In this document: piece after piece, positions 46,712-58,463 of the stretch
Numbering within the stretch: position 1 is the first letter of the stretch
Layout of the letters: the number at the start of each line of letters is the position of its first letter
DNA from: Apoda limacodes
Lineage: Eukaryota > Arthropoda > Insecta > Lepidoptera > Limacodidae
Reading direction: 5' to 3'
Assembly (NCBI GenBank): GCA_946406115.1
Contig: OX291557.1
Span: 9,332,501-9,396,500 of the forward strand
DNA length: 64,000 nt
Position numbers and translations under genes: made by a program
The notes under the pieces: generated by a model
Database searches by the model: none
What the model saw: only the letters and a program-made list of their open reading frames with translations
Told to the model about the DNA's origin: nothing

Positions 46712-49700
46712 GTAAAGTATGGTCACAGATGCTAAAACATTTATGCACGTTTCTGCGTGATTCTTCAGACCTTCAGCTTTTAAAGTTTAGAGCAATGATT
46801 TGGGGGTGTAGACTTAAAATGTTCGTTGAGGTTTTTACGTCATCTGTACATTTAGAAACTAACTACCAATTAGTTTCTGTCAAATTACCTCTTTGCAGTT
46901 ATTAGAAACAAGCTTTTACCTTCGGCTCCGCCCACGCAGATATCGGCAAGGGATTCCTACGAAATCACCCTAATTATAGTATGGAAGTTTGCTGTAGTTT
47001 TGATATCCTCTCTTTGCTAATCCAACTCAAACTTGGCGTTTTTTTTAAGCTACTGAACTCATTCCATCCCCTTATAAAATATCAATTAAATTGGCTTATC
47101 TGGTTCGGCCAAATTCCTTTTAACCTTCTGGGCGCTAATCACACTTGAATTTTTTAAGTAGATAGTAAAATTGAATCAAGAACACGGCCATACAGACAGA
47201 GAGACGTTGACTTTTATAATAATATGTGTAGAAGATTCTTAAACGCTGAAGCGGTTGGAATAGAAGTACATTTTGTTGGTGTTGAGCGGTTATCAAAGTC
47301 TTTGAATACTTGCAACGTGTTGCCGATCTTTACAAAAATCATATCCTTCCCTCCTCCCCATGATGCCCACATGTTTATGCCACCTGAAATCGCGTGAAGT
47401 GTGTGACCATTCAGGATCTAAGGTGTATGTAAGGTTAAACGGCGTATCGATGGCAAGAGGTGCGATGTTAAAATTATTTGTGCAATTTGATATGATCACA
47501 CACAACGCATGCATACAAGCTAAGCAGGAAGTTAAAGTCTGTGCTCAGACTTAATAAATATAAAGGGTTAATTACCGCTTCTGAGTTTGTAGTTTTTGGA
47601 CTAAGATTGATTTTATTGAATTTTAATAAAAGTTTTTAATTTATTATTCTGATTAATCAAAACATGCTTTTAGCATTATAACAAACAGTATTACGAACAC
47701 TTTTTTTTGTTTAACAGTAAATAGTATAAAACGGGAAAGTAAGTGTTATACTTTTTTCAACAGGTCTGCAACCCTAATTATAAATTATCGAAATACTTAC
47801 ACTAACAACTTTACATTTCAATGACTCTTCACATTTTTAGGGATGGTTCACAATCGGCTAAGAGCTGAGGGAGAAAAAAAAAACCTTTTTCTGTTTTGGA
47901 GAATATGCGTAGCGATTTTGAACGGATCGATTTTATTTGTGGACTTTATTTTTAGCATTATAAGGTAATTTCTGCACGCTTGCGTACAAGCGCGTCCGCT
48001 GAATCTCAATCACTCCTAAAATTTGATTGGTTATTTAAATGTCAGTTGTGTATGAATTTAAATTTTATCAGATAAATTGATATATAAAAATTGGTACGTC
48101 GGGGGATTTCAGACAGAACCGAAGAGTATACCAATGCATTTTCTCGGAGAAAGTTAAATTATGTACAGAAATTGCGCAAGTATAGACAGTGAGCTTATTG
48201 CGGAAAGTGTAGACTTCGTCAGACTCGTGGATTCGGGAGTAAAATGTTTGCAAGTACACTCGGGGGTATCGAGAGGTAATCATCTTCTATACATTTTTCT
48301 CTCAAATTCCCGCCCAAATCTGGAGTGCTCGAGACTCTTCGGAATAAGCTTCCAGTTGTGCCATAAATAAAACTGCCGTTTTTTCTGGTTATATCCGGTG
48401 TCAAGCGAGCAAAGATTGTCGCTTCAAAACAATTTATAACGTCCTTTTGTCTTTAAAGTCGGTTAAAATTACTCAAATGCGTACTAATAGTAAACAACTA
48501 AATCTTAAGGGCGCTAGTCAAAGTCAATTTTTCTAACGGTAAAAGTTTTTCGTACATTGGATTTGGATTCCTGGATTTCACAAAAAAAGTTACTGGCAGC
48601 GGTGGGATTCGAACCCACGCCTCCGAAGAGACTGGTGCCTTAAACCAGCGCCTTAGACCGCTCGGCCACGCTACCACATTTGCAGTGTTCCAAAGTTCTC
48701 ATAATTTTCTATCTGTCCTATTTTTAGATAGAATAAAACTATATACCTCGTATAATGCTAAATTGATAAATATACAAAGAAAATAAAGTGCCTATCCATA
48801 TCTATACTGATCATAGCAGTAAAAACTGTCTACTCAAAGTTTTAAAAACATTTGGAATTTGCTATGTGAGCGTTATCGACAAAAAAACGCTGGCACCTAT
48901 ACATACTTATTAGCGCGCTCTGGTTTTTTTTTTTAATTTTTTTTAATCTTTTTTTTCAGCCTGAGAAACCTGATTACGACTTTGCATCCGCAGCACGAAT
49001 AGTAACAGTCGGGACAACTGTTTATGCACCCACACTATTTTTCTGGTAAATATTTATTTCTACCATATTTATAATAATTAATATTATACACTAACTGATT
49101 CAATAGACTTTGTCCTGGAAAAAATTTCATTACAAATGCAAAAAGACTACTAATTTTTCTGTCCTCAAACTCATTTGGACAATTTACATTTAAAATAATG
49201 TGTCTGTGCTTGACATTTTACCGTCTGTTTGAAATAGGGTGGGGTAGGTAGTATTAATAGGAATATTCGGTACCACATTATTTAAAAAAGCGACTTTTTA
49301 AGGCTTCTATTAAACTTTTTAAACAAAAAAAAAATCGACTTCGAAAAGATGAACTAAAAAGGTAAAAATAAAAACTTATTTCCGATATTGTTGACAGTTG
49401 ACTGGTACGGGTTGACGCCGCACAGGCTGATATTCTACACGCAGGGCACCAAATTTTTACTAACACAATAAATTAATATTTTATTGTAATATTACACTAA
49501 ACTTTCTATAGTTCAAAATAACAATACTTCACTATTTTTATAATCAAATTTAGTCAGCTGATACACAGTTTGACTTGTAGTGGTTTACTTTTGAGTGACG
49601 AATTGGTTTTTTTTTCATACAATCGTCAACATAAGGGGGTTCACCAGTTCTTAATTAACACCAATTATTTTATTTTGATCAAAAGTTTAAGTTTTGAATT

Positions 49701-52700
49701 TATTACATTAATACGGGATCACCTCGGGAGTATACCTTTTTAAATAAAAAAAGAATTTTGCAAATTCGTCAATATATGACGGAGTTATGCCCGAAACAAC
49801 CGAATTGAGGACGTCCTCCTTTTTTCTTTTTTTGTTAAAAATTGTTATTTTGTGATAATTTTTTTGATCAAAAAACAGGCATTAACATAAGTTGAATGAA
49901 AACATGGCAAAAATTAAATTCTATGACCACTATTATCTATCAGACTCTCCCACGCATGGTCATATAAATGAGACAAGTCCAACAAGCTCAAACTATTGCC
50001 TATATACCACAGATTATATAATACTGTACTCTATACTATGCTCAAACTAAACAGGAAATTAATAAATCCTCACGTGTTATAACGGCGCATAAAAACTATG
50101 TGTTATATAATCTGTTACAGAACATAGTTTTAACACGATTAAACGATCTCTTGGGAATAGTTCTTCTGCGGGTAAAACCCATCGATATGAAAAAACAATA
50201 GATATGGTAACATGACACTGTGGTTCGGAAACCGGCGTAGCCGTTGATAGCGGGGGTGGAGTAGGTGAAGTGGGGCAAGAAAGTCACAATTTTTTTTCCA
50301 ATTTAAACCTTATGTTCATTACATAAGGCTTACACGTTGACACTAATGACATCTTGTGATGAGTAGCAGTACTTTAATTTTACATTAGACCCAGTGTTGT
50401 TCCTGTGGCGATATGAACAAAATTATCGATAGATTACTATGATGCTTGATGATCAAAAATATCTTTGGAAAATTCAAAGTCCTAACTAACTATCAACACA
50501 TATTTTTATATTATCGGTAGTAAAATCATTCTGAATCTATAAAATCGTTAATTAAACTGGCGATTTTAGGCTTTTTAAAAGTCTAATTTAATGAAATATA
50601 CTTAAATTATAAATGAACCTAAATAATTTAATTCTAATTAGCAGTGGACATGTAAAACAGCAAATAATATTGTGATTTAGATAGTACATAGTTGGAATAT
50701 AGATATACTTTACCTTACCTTACTTGTACTTTTATGCTTTAACTTAACTTTGTTTGAACACGCATTACGTTAAAACGGCTAAATTAGTTCAAAATTTAAA
50801 CTTTATCGTAAGCTTTCGTTTTATCGAATTTGATTCATGGCATGAAAATATATAAATGAACGCTAAAAGTTTTATCATAAAAATAATAAATAATGAGTTT
50901 TAATTTAATTTAATAATATGATTTGAAATTTGAAAAATAATCTATACTTACTATACTATTATAAAATAAATGTAAAAGTTTGTTTGTTCTTCCTTTACCT
51001 GGAGCATCATATAAACCTAAAATTTGGCCCAGAGATAGTATAAAATACCGAGAAGTCCAAAGTACCCGTAGAAATAACTATAACTAAATTACACGCGGAC
51101 GAATGCTTCAGCTGTAGCTTGCTATTGCAAACTTTCTTTCTAAAAACAAGAAGTTTCCGTAGAAATTTAACACTGATAACCAAATTTAGTGCAGTCAGAG
51201 CAGCAGGCAAAAGCTAGTTATAGGTTTTACTCCACATACACTACTCGTTGTATTATTTTCCAGACGTTGAGAAGTCTCGCAAAAGCATGCAAAAGTTAAC
51301 AATCACATAATATAAAGCTTAACAAATAAGCGAAATAAAAACATTATCCAAGTCTATCATTCTGTATATTAAATAAAACAACGAAACACTTCTATAAATC
51401 ACAGGAAAGCTTGGGGCTAGACAAATTCTCTCAAACTATATGTACTTTGACTCAATATTATACAACAGTTTCTTACTGACTAGATTTTGCCCAGCGGCTC
51501 CACCCGCCCTAAATTAACTGGTTATCGGCGGGAAATTTTTACGAAAACTCCTTGATGGTACTATGAAATTCTGCTATGTAAAGCTGTAGTTCGTACAAGT
51601 GGAATTTGTGAAAAGTGGGGACTTGTGAATTTTCCGGGATAAAAAAATAGCCTATTTTCTTTCTATTCCAGGACTAAACCTAAATGTGTGCCAAGTTTCA
51701 TCCCGCTCCGTCCAGTGGTTGACGCGTGATTGAGTAACAAACATCCAAACTTTCGCATTTAAAATATTAGTCGGATGAATAGCAGTATTTTTAGATGTAT
51801 TTTGCATTAAAAAAGCGCGTTAAAATGTATAATTAAATCTTCATTTAACTGATTGTACCCACAGGTTGACAGAATTATTTAACTTTTTAAAAATAATTTA
51901 ATTATTCGAATGCTTTTGAAATTTTGAACGCAACCCTAAAACATTCCATTAACTACAAGCATCAATTCACTTCATTTCCACAGGTGTAAATTGATCACAA
52001 CGGGTAAAAAACATCGATATCTTTATCTCATGCGTACAACACTAAGCAAATTAAGCTATTTCGCTAAGCGACATAGATATTAGTTTAGCTACTCACGGGT
52101 AGATGGCGCATCACATATTTAATATATTCTTTATGTCATTGTAATACGGTTTAGATTAGGTCAATAATTTTTCGAAATAAAGACTCCTCAACAATTTCTA
52201 CTCAAATAGAGGTGAGGTACTTTATTGTCTTCGATTTATTTTCGTTGTGAATTTATGAAACGATATCCTAATAATCTTGAAAAACAGTCACAATTCAAGT
52301 GTAATTTATTCTTTTTATCACAAATAAAAAGAAAGGTTTAAAATTATGCCATGAAATTGAAAGAATAACACTTTTTATGAACAAGATTACAGTGATGACT
52401 AACATGATTTCGATAAAAATAGTGCACCTCTATTAAAGTAATTTATTATAAATTAAAGTAAATCGGTTATTTATGAAAAAATAATACTAAAGTATGATAA
52501 GTTACGTCGCTGGAACTCTTATTTACCTTTTTTTTTATAGTTTTTACAAGTTTTTACAGCACAATACGACATTATTGAAATAAAACAAACAAAATATCTT
52601 TAGATGTTCACTCGCCGAGGGTGACCTTGTGTTTGTTGCGTCAAATCGATGCGCTACTCAACATAGTCTAAAAATTAGACTATGGGCGGCTAGCCTGCCG

Positions 52701-54552
52701 GTGCTTTTTGGACATATCTATTGTTTTTTCATATCGATGGTAAAACCGCGGAGTACATCCAGTATTTTATAAAGTACGAGCTGACCCAGCGAACGTTGTT
52801 TAATTTATTTTACAATACTAGCGCGCCATCTATTGTTAAACGGTTGTACTAATTTAGAAACCTTTCCCGGCGTATGCACAATTTGCCAAAATTTTATTAC
52901 AACCGGTTTAGCCTTAGAACGCGAGTCAGACTCGCATTTGACCCTTTTTTCTTTCATAAAAACCTTGCCCTAACAATAACGAACACAACGAAAAATAATT
53001 AATTATCCAATTTGGTGCAGTCGTTCGGAAGTTAGGGCGTGTCCAAGGTAAACAGGGAATTGTTTATATATATATATATATATGGTCGTGAAACACTTTC
53101 AAGATCAATAATCAGTATATCGATATCCTGTATCGTGTTAGAAATAATGGATTGAGATAACTTAGCGTTTCCACCCTGTATACCTACATATACCTTTTAA
53201 ATTGTAAAACTTACATCTGCAAATACCTAATTTAAAAACTAAAATGCATATTTGAAGTTTTTAAATTTTTATTTTCAAATAAACTTTATTTATAGGTATA
53301 AACTCCTTGATAGAAAATTTGTGGGGACATCTGTGAAAGTGGTTGCCACCAAAGTACTTTTAGACCAAGGGTTTATGTCTCCTACTTTACTCGCCTGCTT
53401 CTACACCAGTAAGTACTTATTTATAATCCATCTATATACGTTTCGAATTGAGGTGGTATAATAAATACATCATTGGGTGAGCGGTGAGACATAGGTTCTC
53501 AAAGAAATCGTCTTTTTTGCAAAAACTGTAAACCGATTATTTTTAAACAATCATGGTTGACAGTTCTTATAAAGCTATTATAGTGATTTGTTTTCATGTA
53601 TAGCCATTTTTCACAGGCTACTTGAGTCGTGCGTCAGGGCCGTAGCTAAGGGGGGGGGGGGGGCATTGTGGGGCAATATCCTACCTTAAAATACTAATGC
53701 CCTACCTTAAAAGTACCATAAACTAAGGTATAATATTTATAAATTGTTTTCCCGTACTATAAATTAATACCATTTTGCTCTTGTTTTTCCGCGATCCCAC
53801 CCAATTACCTTCTACCTTAATTACTCACGCTCACAAGCCGGTAAAATAATGAAAGATAGAAAAATTACTTGCGCCGTACCCGTGTATGAAACCACCGCTG
53901 CCCTACCTTAGATTCAACTCTAGCTACAGCCCTGTGCGTAACAGGCGGTGAGTCCATCGCAGCCCGCAACACTGCTTCTGGGGGGCAATTCACAAACTTA
54001 TTCGCTATCTGAATATCGTCATCAAATCGATATCATTTTACTGTCGGATCCTACAACCATGTATAACATTATCTTGATTTTTTGTCTTCTTGCATACCAT
54101 TACCTTAGTGGAATAAGAGGGCAGATATTGTGTATTTGAACTAAGATGGCTTTAAATAATATGGATTTCCTCATCGTAAGCCACTGGTGGTGAGACCATC
54201 GACCAGGGACACATAATATACTCCCTTTGCCAGTTATTGACGAACTATAGGAAGTCAGAATTGCTTTTTTCTGCACCCTGTTTCACATAGCTTTGCTCGT
54301 GTGTCTAATGTGAGTTTTATTATTTCCTTTGTTTCAGTCTTGGGATATTTAGAGCGCAAAGAGACTGTGGAAGAAGTTAAACATAAATATATTAAGACTT
54401 TGATAGCAAATCAAATGTTTTGGCTTCCGGGACAAACTATTAACTTTTTCCTGGTTCCTCCACATTTGCGTATAGTGTACGTATCCGTGACATCATATGT
54501 ATGGATTAATGTTTTGTGTTTCATAAAACGTCAGAAGGCTAAAAAGACTTAA
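46583..54552 (+). CDS. Mpv17/PMP22-family gene C (four exons, intact)
   Basis: Exons 46583-46711, 48960-49045, 53296-53408 and 54338-54552 join in phase to 180 residues without a stop. Segments are MARPLTWARDMLRRRPLLTN, PEKPDYDFASAARIVTVGTT, YKLLDRKFVGTSVKVVATKV and the signature FWLPGQTINFFLVPPHLR, ending in FIKRQKAKKT. The four-helix Mpv17/PMP22 layout implies an organelle membrane protein. ATG 46583 is the only in-frame start, since the position of gene B's first ATG is GTG here. All sites are canonical GT-AG. Intron 1 carries an antisense tRNA-Leu, and intron 2 is about 4.2 kb of repeats. Closest to B in exon 1, but not clearly in exons 3 and 4. Confidence 0.93.
46915..47560. repeat. RTE-like tail and weak LINE remnant
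   Basis: 46915-47230 resembles the tail repeats (CTTCGGCTCCGCCCACGCAG start, ACAGACAGAGAGACG end). 47290-47560 keeps faint antisense L1x traits (GTTGCCGATCTTTACAAAAA, TGTGACCATTCAGGATCTAA). Both are heavily decayed. Confidence 0.45.
48225..48330. repeat. Degraded copy of the MITE at 58041
   Basis: Shares TTTGCAAGTACACTCGGGGG-like and CTATACATTTTTCTCTCAAA words in the same order as 58041-58145. The arms are imperfect. Confidence 0.45.
48594..48675 (-). tRNA. tRNA-Leu (anticodon AAG)
   Basis: On the minus strand the gene begins GGTAGCGTGGCCGAGCGG (acceptor stem and A box) and ends with GGTTCGAATCCCACC (B box and T arm) and GCTGCCA. The acceptor stem pairs in all seven positions with one G-U. 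The anticodon arm is CTGGT-TTAAGGC-ACCAG, giving AAG at positions 34-36, and a long variable arm is present as expected for Leu. 82 nt, no intron. It lies antisense in intron 1 of gene C. Confidence 0.95.
48960..49045 (+). CDS. Gene C exon 2
   Basis: Acceptor TTTTTTTCAG, donor CTG/GTAAAT. 86 bases. Confidence 0.93.
49050..50935. other. Intron 2 of gene C, first part
   Basis: AT-rich; a LINE-tail-like AATCGACTTCGAAAAGATG at 49331 is the only recognised piece. No exon seen. Confidence 0.4.
50936..51215 (+). repeat. RTE-like tail repeat, second class
   Basis: Runs from a GTAAAAGTTTGTTTGTTC start through a GGCCCAGAGATAGTATAAAA-like word to GGCAAAAGCTAGTTATAG, as at 55560-55800. Confidence 0.6.
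51478..51780 (+). repeat. RTE-like tail repeat, first class
   Basis: AGCGGCTCCACCCGCCCTAA, then GTTTCATCCCGCTCCGTCCA, then ATTGAGTAACAAACATCC, ending TAAAATATTAGTCGGATG. The best-preserved copy of this class in the window. Confidence 0.75.
52783..53085 (+). repeat. Retroelement tail repeat with (TA)n end
   Basis: A copy of the 35994 repeat (GCTGACCCAGCGAACGTTGT). It ends in a TA microsatellite at about 53065-53083, the position where the 35994 copy received a Tc1 insertion. Confidence 0.7.
53296..53408 (+). CDS. Gene C exon 3
   Basis: Acceptor TTTATTTATAG, donor ACCA/GTAAGT. 113 bases. Residues GFMSPTLLACFYT form the third hydrophobic segment. Confidence 0.92.
53650..53663 (+). repeat. Run of 14 G
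   Basis: A homopolymer in intron 3 of gene C. May be length-variable or an assembly-sensitive site. Confidence 0.9.
54338..54552 (+). CDS. Gene C exon 4 (terminal)
   Basis: Acceptor CCTTTGTTTCAG, stop TAA at 54550-54552. Short basic tail. Confidence 0.93.
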
Positions 54553-54689
54553 AAACCAAAGAAAGAGTGTAAGTGAAAAATGTATTATATACGTGTATAT
54601 TAATCTAATATATGTATTATGTAGAATAATTGTTTGATTTATTAATACTAAAAAACGTAGTTCAGTTGGTTTGGTTTAAATCCGTCTTA

Positions 54690-54968
54690 ATAGGTGCGAT
54701 GTATTGCCGGCATTGAGAGCTATGACATCGCATAGGCATTGAAATCGTTCTGTTCACCAAATGTTAACAAACAATATGGTCGTTCACCATTTGACAGCGC
54801 ATCCACTACTCTACCTCCCGACCATGTGCAGCCAATGCGTTAAATGCGGTCCGGAAGTGACGTCATAGCGCATTCATTTTTGGTCAACTGAACGATTAAA
54901 ATTTGCGCATTAGAAAGCATTGAGCGCATTCAATGCGTATAATGCTTTACTACAAATCGCCCCTAATG
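54690..54968. mobile_element. MITE-like element with repeated TGCG/CATTGA words
   Basis: Left end TAATAGGTGCGATGTATTGC resembles the reverse complement of the right end (TACTACAAATCGCCCCTAAT), and AATGCG and GCATTGA words recur inverted along it. GC-richer than its surroundings. Just downstream of gene C. Confidence 0.5.
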
Positions 54969-55065
54969 TCTGTTGTTTTGTATGAACACCAAGTTATCGA
55001 GAATGAGGTTAGATATGGACATAGTTTAAATGTTATGAAAGAATATACATTACCTTTTCATTTGA

Positions 55066-55235
55066 CTTCCTCGCAGCCTAGTTGGTAGTGTGGCCGGCTG
55101 CTGTGCAGAGGGTGTGGGTTCGTTTCCCGCACTGGACAAACATTTGTGTTTGTTATCTACCTGAAGTAAACACATAGGTTATAGGTACAGGGGCCATAGG
55201 TTAAAGTAAATCAGTGGGATTTTAATCCGTTTAAT
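55066..55235 (+). mobile_element. tRNA-derived SINE
   Basis: An A-box-like TAGTTGGTAGTGTGG (55080-55094) and a B-box-like GTGGGTTCGTTTCCCGC about 30 bases later are spaced as in Pol III tRNA promoters, but no complete cloverleaf forms. A TTTGTGTTTGTTATCTACC tail region follows. Confidence 0.65.
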
Positions 55236-55242
55236 TTTTTTT

Positions 55243-55460
55243 TACCACTAAAGTAGCAAACAAGCTAACGGTCCGTCTAAAATTAAGCGAGGTCAGCCAG
55301 CCAGACGTTTGCACCATCAGGGGCGCTACTCGCTGGTTGCGAATCTAAAAATCTAATTAGAATCACTGCTTACCAACCCCATATTGTAGTCCTTGGCAGG
55401 GAGCTCACCCAAGCGTTCGTGGGAGGAATTCCGCTGAAATCACACTGTGCGTGGAAGTTT
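55243..55460 (-). mobile_element. LINE L1x 3' fragment, degraded
   Basis: ACCACTAAAGTAGCAAACAA (3' tail in reverse), CATATTGTAGTCCTTGGCAG and CCAAGCGTTCGTGGGAGGAA follow the family order with deletions. Confidence 0.75.
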
Positions 55461-55559
55461 TATCATTATCTAGCTTCACTATTATCGCTTGGCGACACAA
55501 ACTAGAAAGACACTTTGGGGGTAATACCAAATGATATATGTTATAATACTATATTATTA

Positions 55560-55800
55560 ATATTATACATACTATAATATTAAAAATGCGAAAGTCACTC
55601 TGTCTGTTACCTCTTCACGCTTAAATCGCTGAACCGATTAAGGTGAAATTTGGCATGGAGATAGTTTAAGTTTCGGGAACGTACATAGGCTACTTGAAAA
55701 CGTCAAGTGTGAGTCGGTTTTTTGTTTCTATAATTGTGGAGTTGCCGTTGAAATCCTATAACGATAACCGAATTTACCGCGGGCAAAAGCTAGTTTTTTA
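55560..55800 (+). repeat. RTE-like tail repeat, second class
   Basis: AATGCGAAAGTCACTCTGTC to GGGCAAAAGCTAGTTTTTTA, followed by an (AAT)n run (55798-55815). Confidence 0.7.
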
Positions 55801-55899
55801 ATAATAATAATAATTATTGGTCATATAAACAGCGCCATCTGGTCCCAAACTAAGCAAGACTTGTATTATAGATACAAAAGCAGAAATACTTTTTTTTAT

Positions 55900-56010
55900 A
55901 AATACATACATAATATACATCATTAACATTCCCATAATGTTTATCTTTTGCGAGAAACGAACCCACACTCTTCGGTTCAGAAGGCAGGTTATTATCCACA
56001 CTTATTTTTG
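55900..56010 (-). mobile_element. Second tRNA-derived SINE fragment
   Basis: The minus strand has GAGTGTGGGTTCGTTTCTCG, the same B-box type as at 55066, preceded by GATAATAACCTGCCTTCTG. Same family, opposite orientation. Confidence 0.5.
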
Positions 56011-57871
56011 CCCAATAAAGTTCCCACTGGCCAGTAACTAAAGAGGGTTCTAGTTGAACCTTGGTTAACCCTAATCTCCTTTTCATAATTATTCAACTCC
56101 AAAGTGGCCACTTTTTGCAACGTTAATTTTGTCGGTCAAGATATAACCCTGATTACGCTGTCGGAAAAATCTAAAAATGCAATAAATGCAAGCACATACA
56201 CATAAATCGCTTTGAAAAAATGCGACTCACTAAAATTATACTATGTGTGATATAGCTGGTCTTAAACAAAAATAGCAGAAAATGCTACGGAACTTTACAG
56301 TAAGCATGGCCCGACATACTCTTGGTTGGTTATTATTAGGGCTGCCATCTCTAAGACCTGCCGCCCAGGACTGGAAGCGTAAAAAACCCCGATTTTGGAG
56401 CCTTACCCCGGACATTTGAATATTTTTTTATTCACTTTTAGCCCTTTTAAAAAATACATTTTACTCTCTACTTGATTGAAAAAAAAAACATGGAATTTTA
56501 ATGCTTTTTTCGGATAAAGTACTGTGTTCCTACTTAATAATATCACTTTTTTTTCTTCCTTTAAGTAAATAAAATAATAGTAGATTATACAAGTGAAAAA
56601 AAAGGAAATTCAATTCGAGCGACTGAGTTGGATCCCGAGAACAGCGAGGGATTCTAAAGTAGAATCCTGAGCGAAGTGAGGGTTACAAAGGACCGAGATG
56701 ATTTAATTTTTTCACGTGATGTACAGTCTAATTCTTACTATTGACTGCGAGAAAATAAAAAGTACTATATTTTACTTACTTTTTAGTTACTGTATTAATA
56801 TTTATCACATGTTGGTATATATTCGGTAATTATGACCGAGTGATAAGAGAACAATGAAATAAAATAACCACAATAACATTTAAAACAATTAGTTAGGTTC
56901 AATAGAAAAAAAGCAACTAGAATGGTAGGGGTATGTTTTTTTTATTTGTAGATAAAGCTCTATGAAATAGCCCCATTTAGCCAGCCAGTAGGTACGTTCA
57001 ACACGTTTAATTTTCTTACTGTCCATAATTCGTACAATTCGTGTTTGTTCCAAATTCAAAATGTTTTTATTCACTCAGTGAGTTTTATTTACTGTTAACG
57101 AGGAATGCCCCTTTTTTAAGTGGCAATGATAAGAATCATTTCTCTTAATAATTATAAGAACAATCTAGTTACATTTATCGGTCTAGTTTAATAGCCTTCA
57201 CAACTTCTTTTTTATAAAAAAAAAACTTATTAAAGTCGGTGCCATCTTTATAGTGTCTGAAATTGAATATAATTTTAAGTAGTCACGAGACTGTTTCAAG
57301 ATTCAATGAATTCCTTTCTTTTGTCAACTTCTGATTCAATGCGCCTTATTGGCAGGGATGCAAAAACAACTGAGCTATTTTCAGTAATTCGGAATATAAC
57401 AGGGCATTTGGTGTTCCAAAGAATCGCAATCATAATTGATTTGAATTTAGAATTTATCTTCTTAATTTTGAGTCGTCAATAAAATAGTTCTTCTCTTAAA
57501 AAAAAAACGATAGTGACAGCCCATAGAGTATTTTCATATAAACTCGGCAAATACATCCAGTTAAATTTATCAAATTGTTTTAAAGGCTACATCCAAACTT
57601 CAATACGTTTTCATTTTAAAAGAACAGTTTTTGAACTTATGTTTTATGTTACCTGTCCATAGGTACAAGACTCTCCCCTACTTCTTTTCCAAGATGGCGC
57701 CCGGGCGCAACAGGTATCGATATACGGCTACGCATACCATAAGCCAGCCAGTGTTGAGTACTTGGTTAACATTAAAGCCTAGCCCTGCATGATTTTTCAT
57801 CTTTGGATTATTCATAAAAATGTTAACTACACTTACTAGCGGAATCGACTGTGGAAACTTATACTGAAACT

Positions 57872-58174
57872 GGGACCTTATTGGGAACATTCTTCAGTTA
57901 TAATAATAAATAAATTAGTACTTTGAGTTAAATGCAGAAATATATGTTAGCAATCCAGTATTAGGTACAAACAAAGTGTAAAATAAAAAAATGTAAATAG
58001 TGAGAGGTCAATATTTATCAATAAAGTTTTTTAATTATTATTCGGACTCTGGAATTTGAGAGATAAATGTATGCAAGTACGTTCACGGGTTGCAACGGGT
58101 AAGTTAGACTTCTATACATTTTTGTCTCGAATTCCAAAGTCCGAATATCTGGAGATTGTTCCCAATAAGGTCCC
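57872..58174. repeat. Outer 18-bp perfect inverted repeat around a nested MITE
   Basis: GGGACCTTATTGGGAACA at 57872-57889 has its exact reverse complement at 58157-58174. Between them lies the MITE at 58041-58145. Confidence 0.7.
58041..58145. mobile_element. 105-bp MITE with about 33-bp inverted arms
   Basis: TTCGGACTCTGGAATTTGAG pairs with the right end CTCGAATTCCAAAGTCCGAA (three mismatches), and ATAAATGTATGCAAGT also continues the inverted match. Confidence 0.75.
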
Positions 58175-58463
58175 TGGAATGCATTTAGGGCCGAATCAGT
58201 GTTAGCTGAATAGATATCTTAAGAATCTCGTTGTGTCTGTTTAAAACGCTTCTAACACTTAAGGGCACAAAGCTTTCTTTGATTCTGTCGTCTAGGATTT
58301 TTTTAATAGATCCGAGAATGTTTCGGGTTTCTAGCACATAATTTTCACTTTTTCCTAATTTTTCGGTTTCACCCGGACTGCAGCTAAAACCCCGCCCGGA
58401 CGCTCCCCGGACGCCCTCCAAACTAGGACAAATCCAGGGAACACCGGACGGATGGCAGCCTTA

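Larger units (their letters stand above)
56338..58463. mobile_element. Possible transposon bounded by GGGCTGCCAT / ATGGCAGCC ends
   Basis: 56339 reads AGGGCTGCCATCTCT and 58450-58461 reads GGATGGCAGCCTTAG, its inverted form; both are followed inward by GC-rich, CCGG-rich sequence. Inside I see no transposase, only AT-rich DNA and nested small MITEs. The pairing of these two ends is an inference. Confidence 0.35.

Noticed and set aside
46504..46905. 133-codon plus-strand frame over exon 1 of gene C
   Set aside because: Frame differs from the conserved Mpv17-like exon, and the end reads into intron 1.
53948..54139. 63-codon plus-strand frame in intron 3 of gene C
   Set aside because: Hydrophobic by AT composition; no splice sites and no similarity to the paralogous genes.
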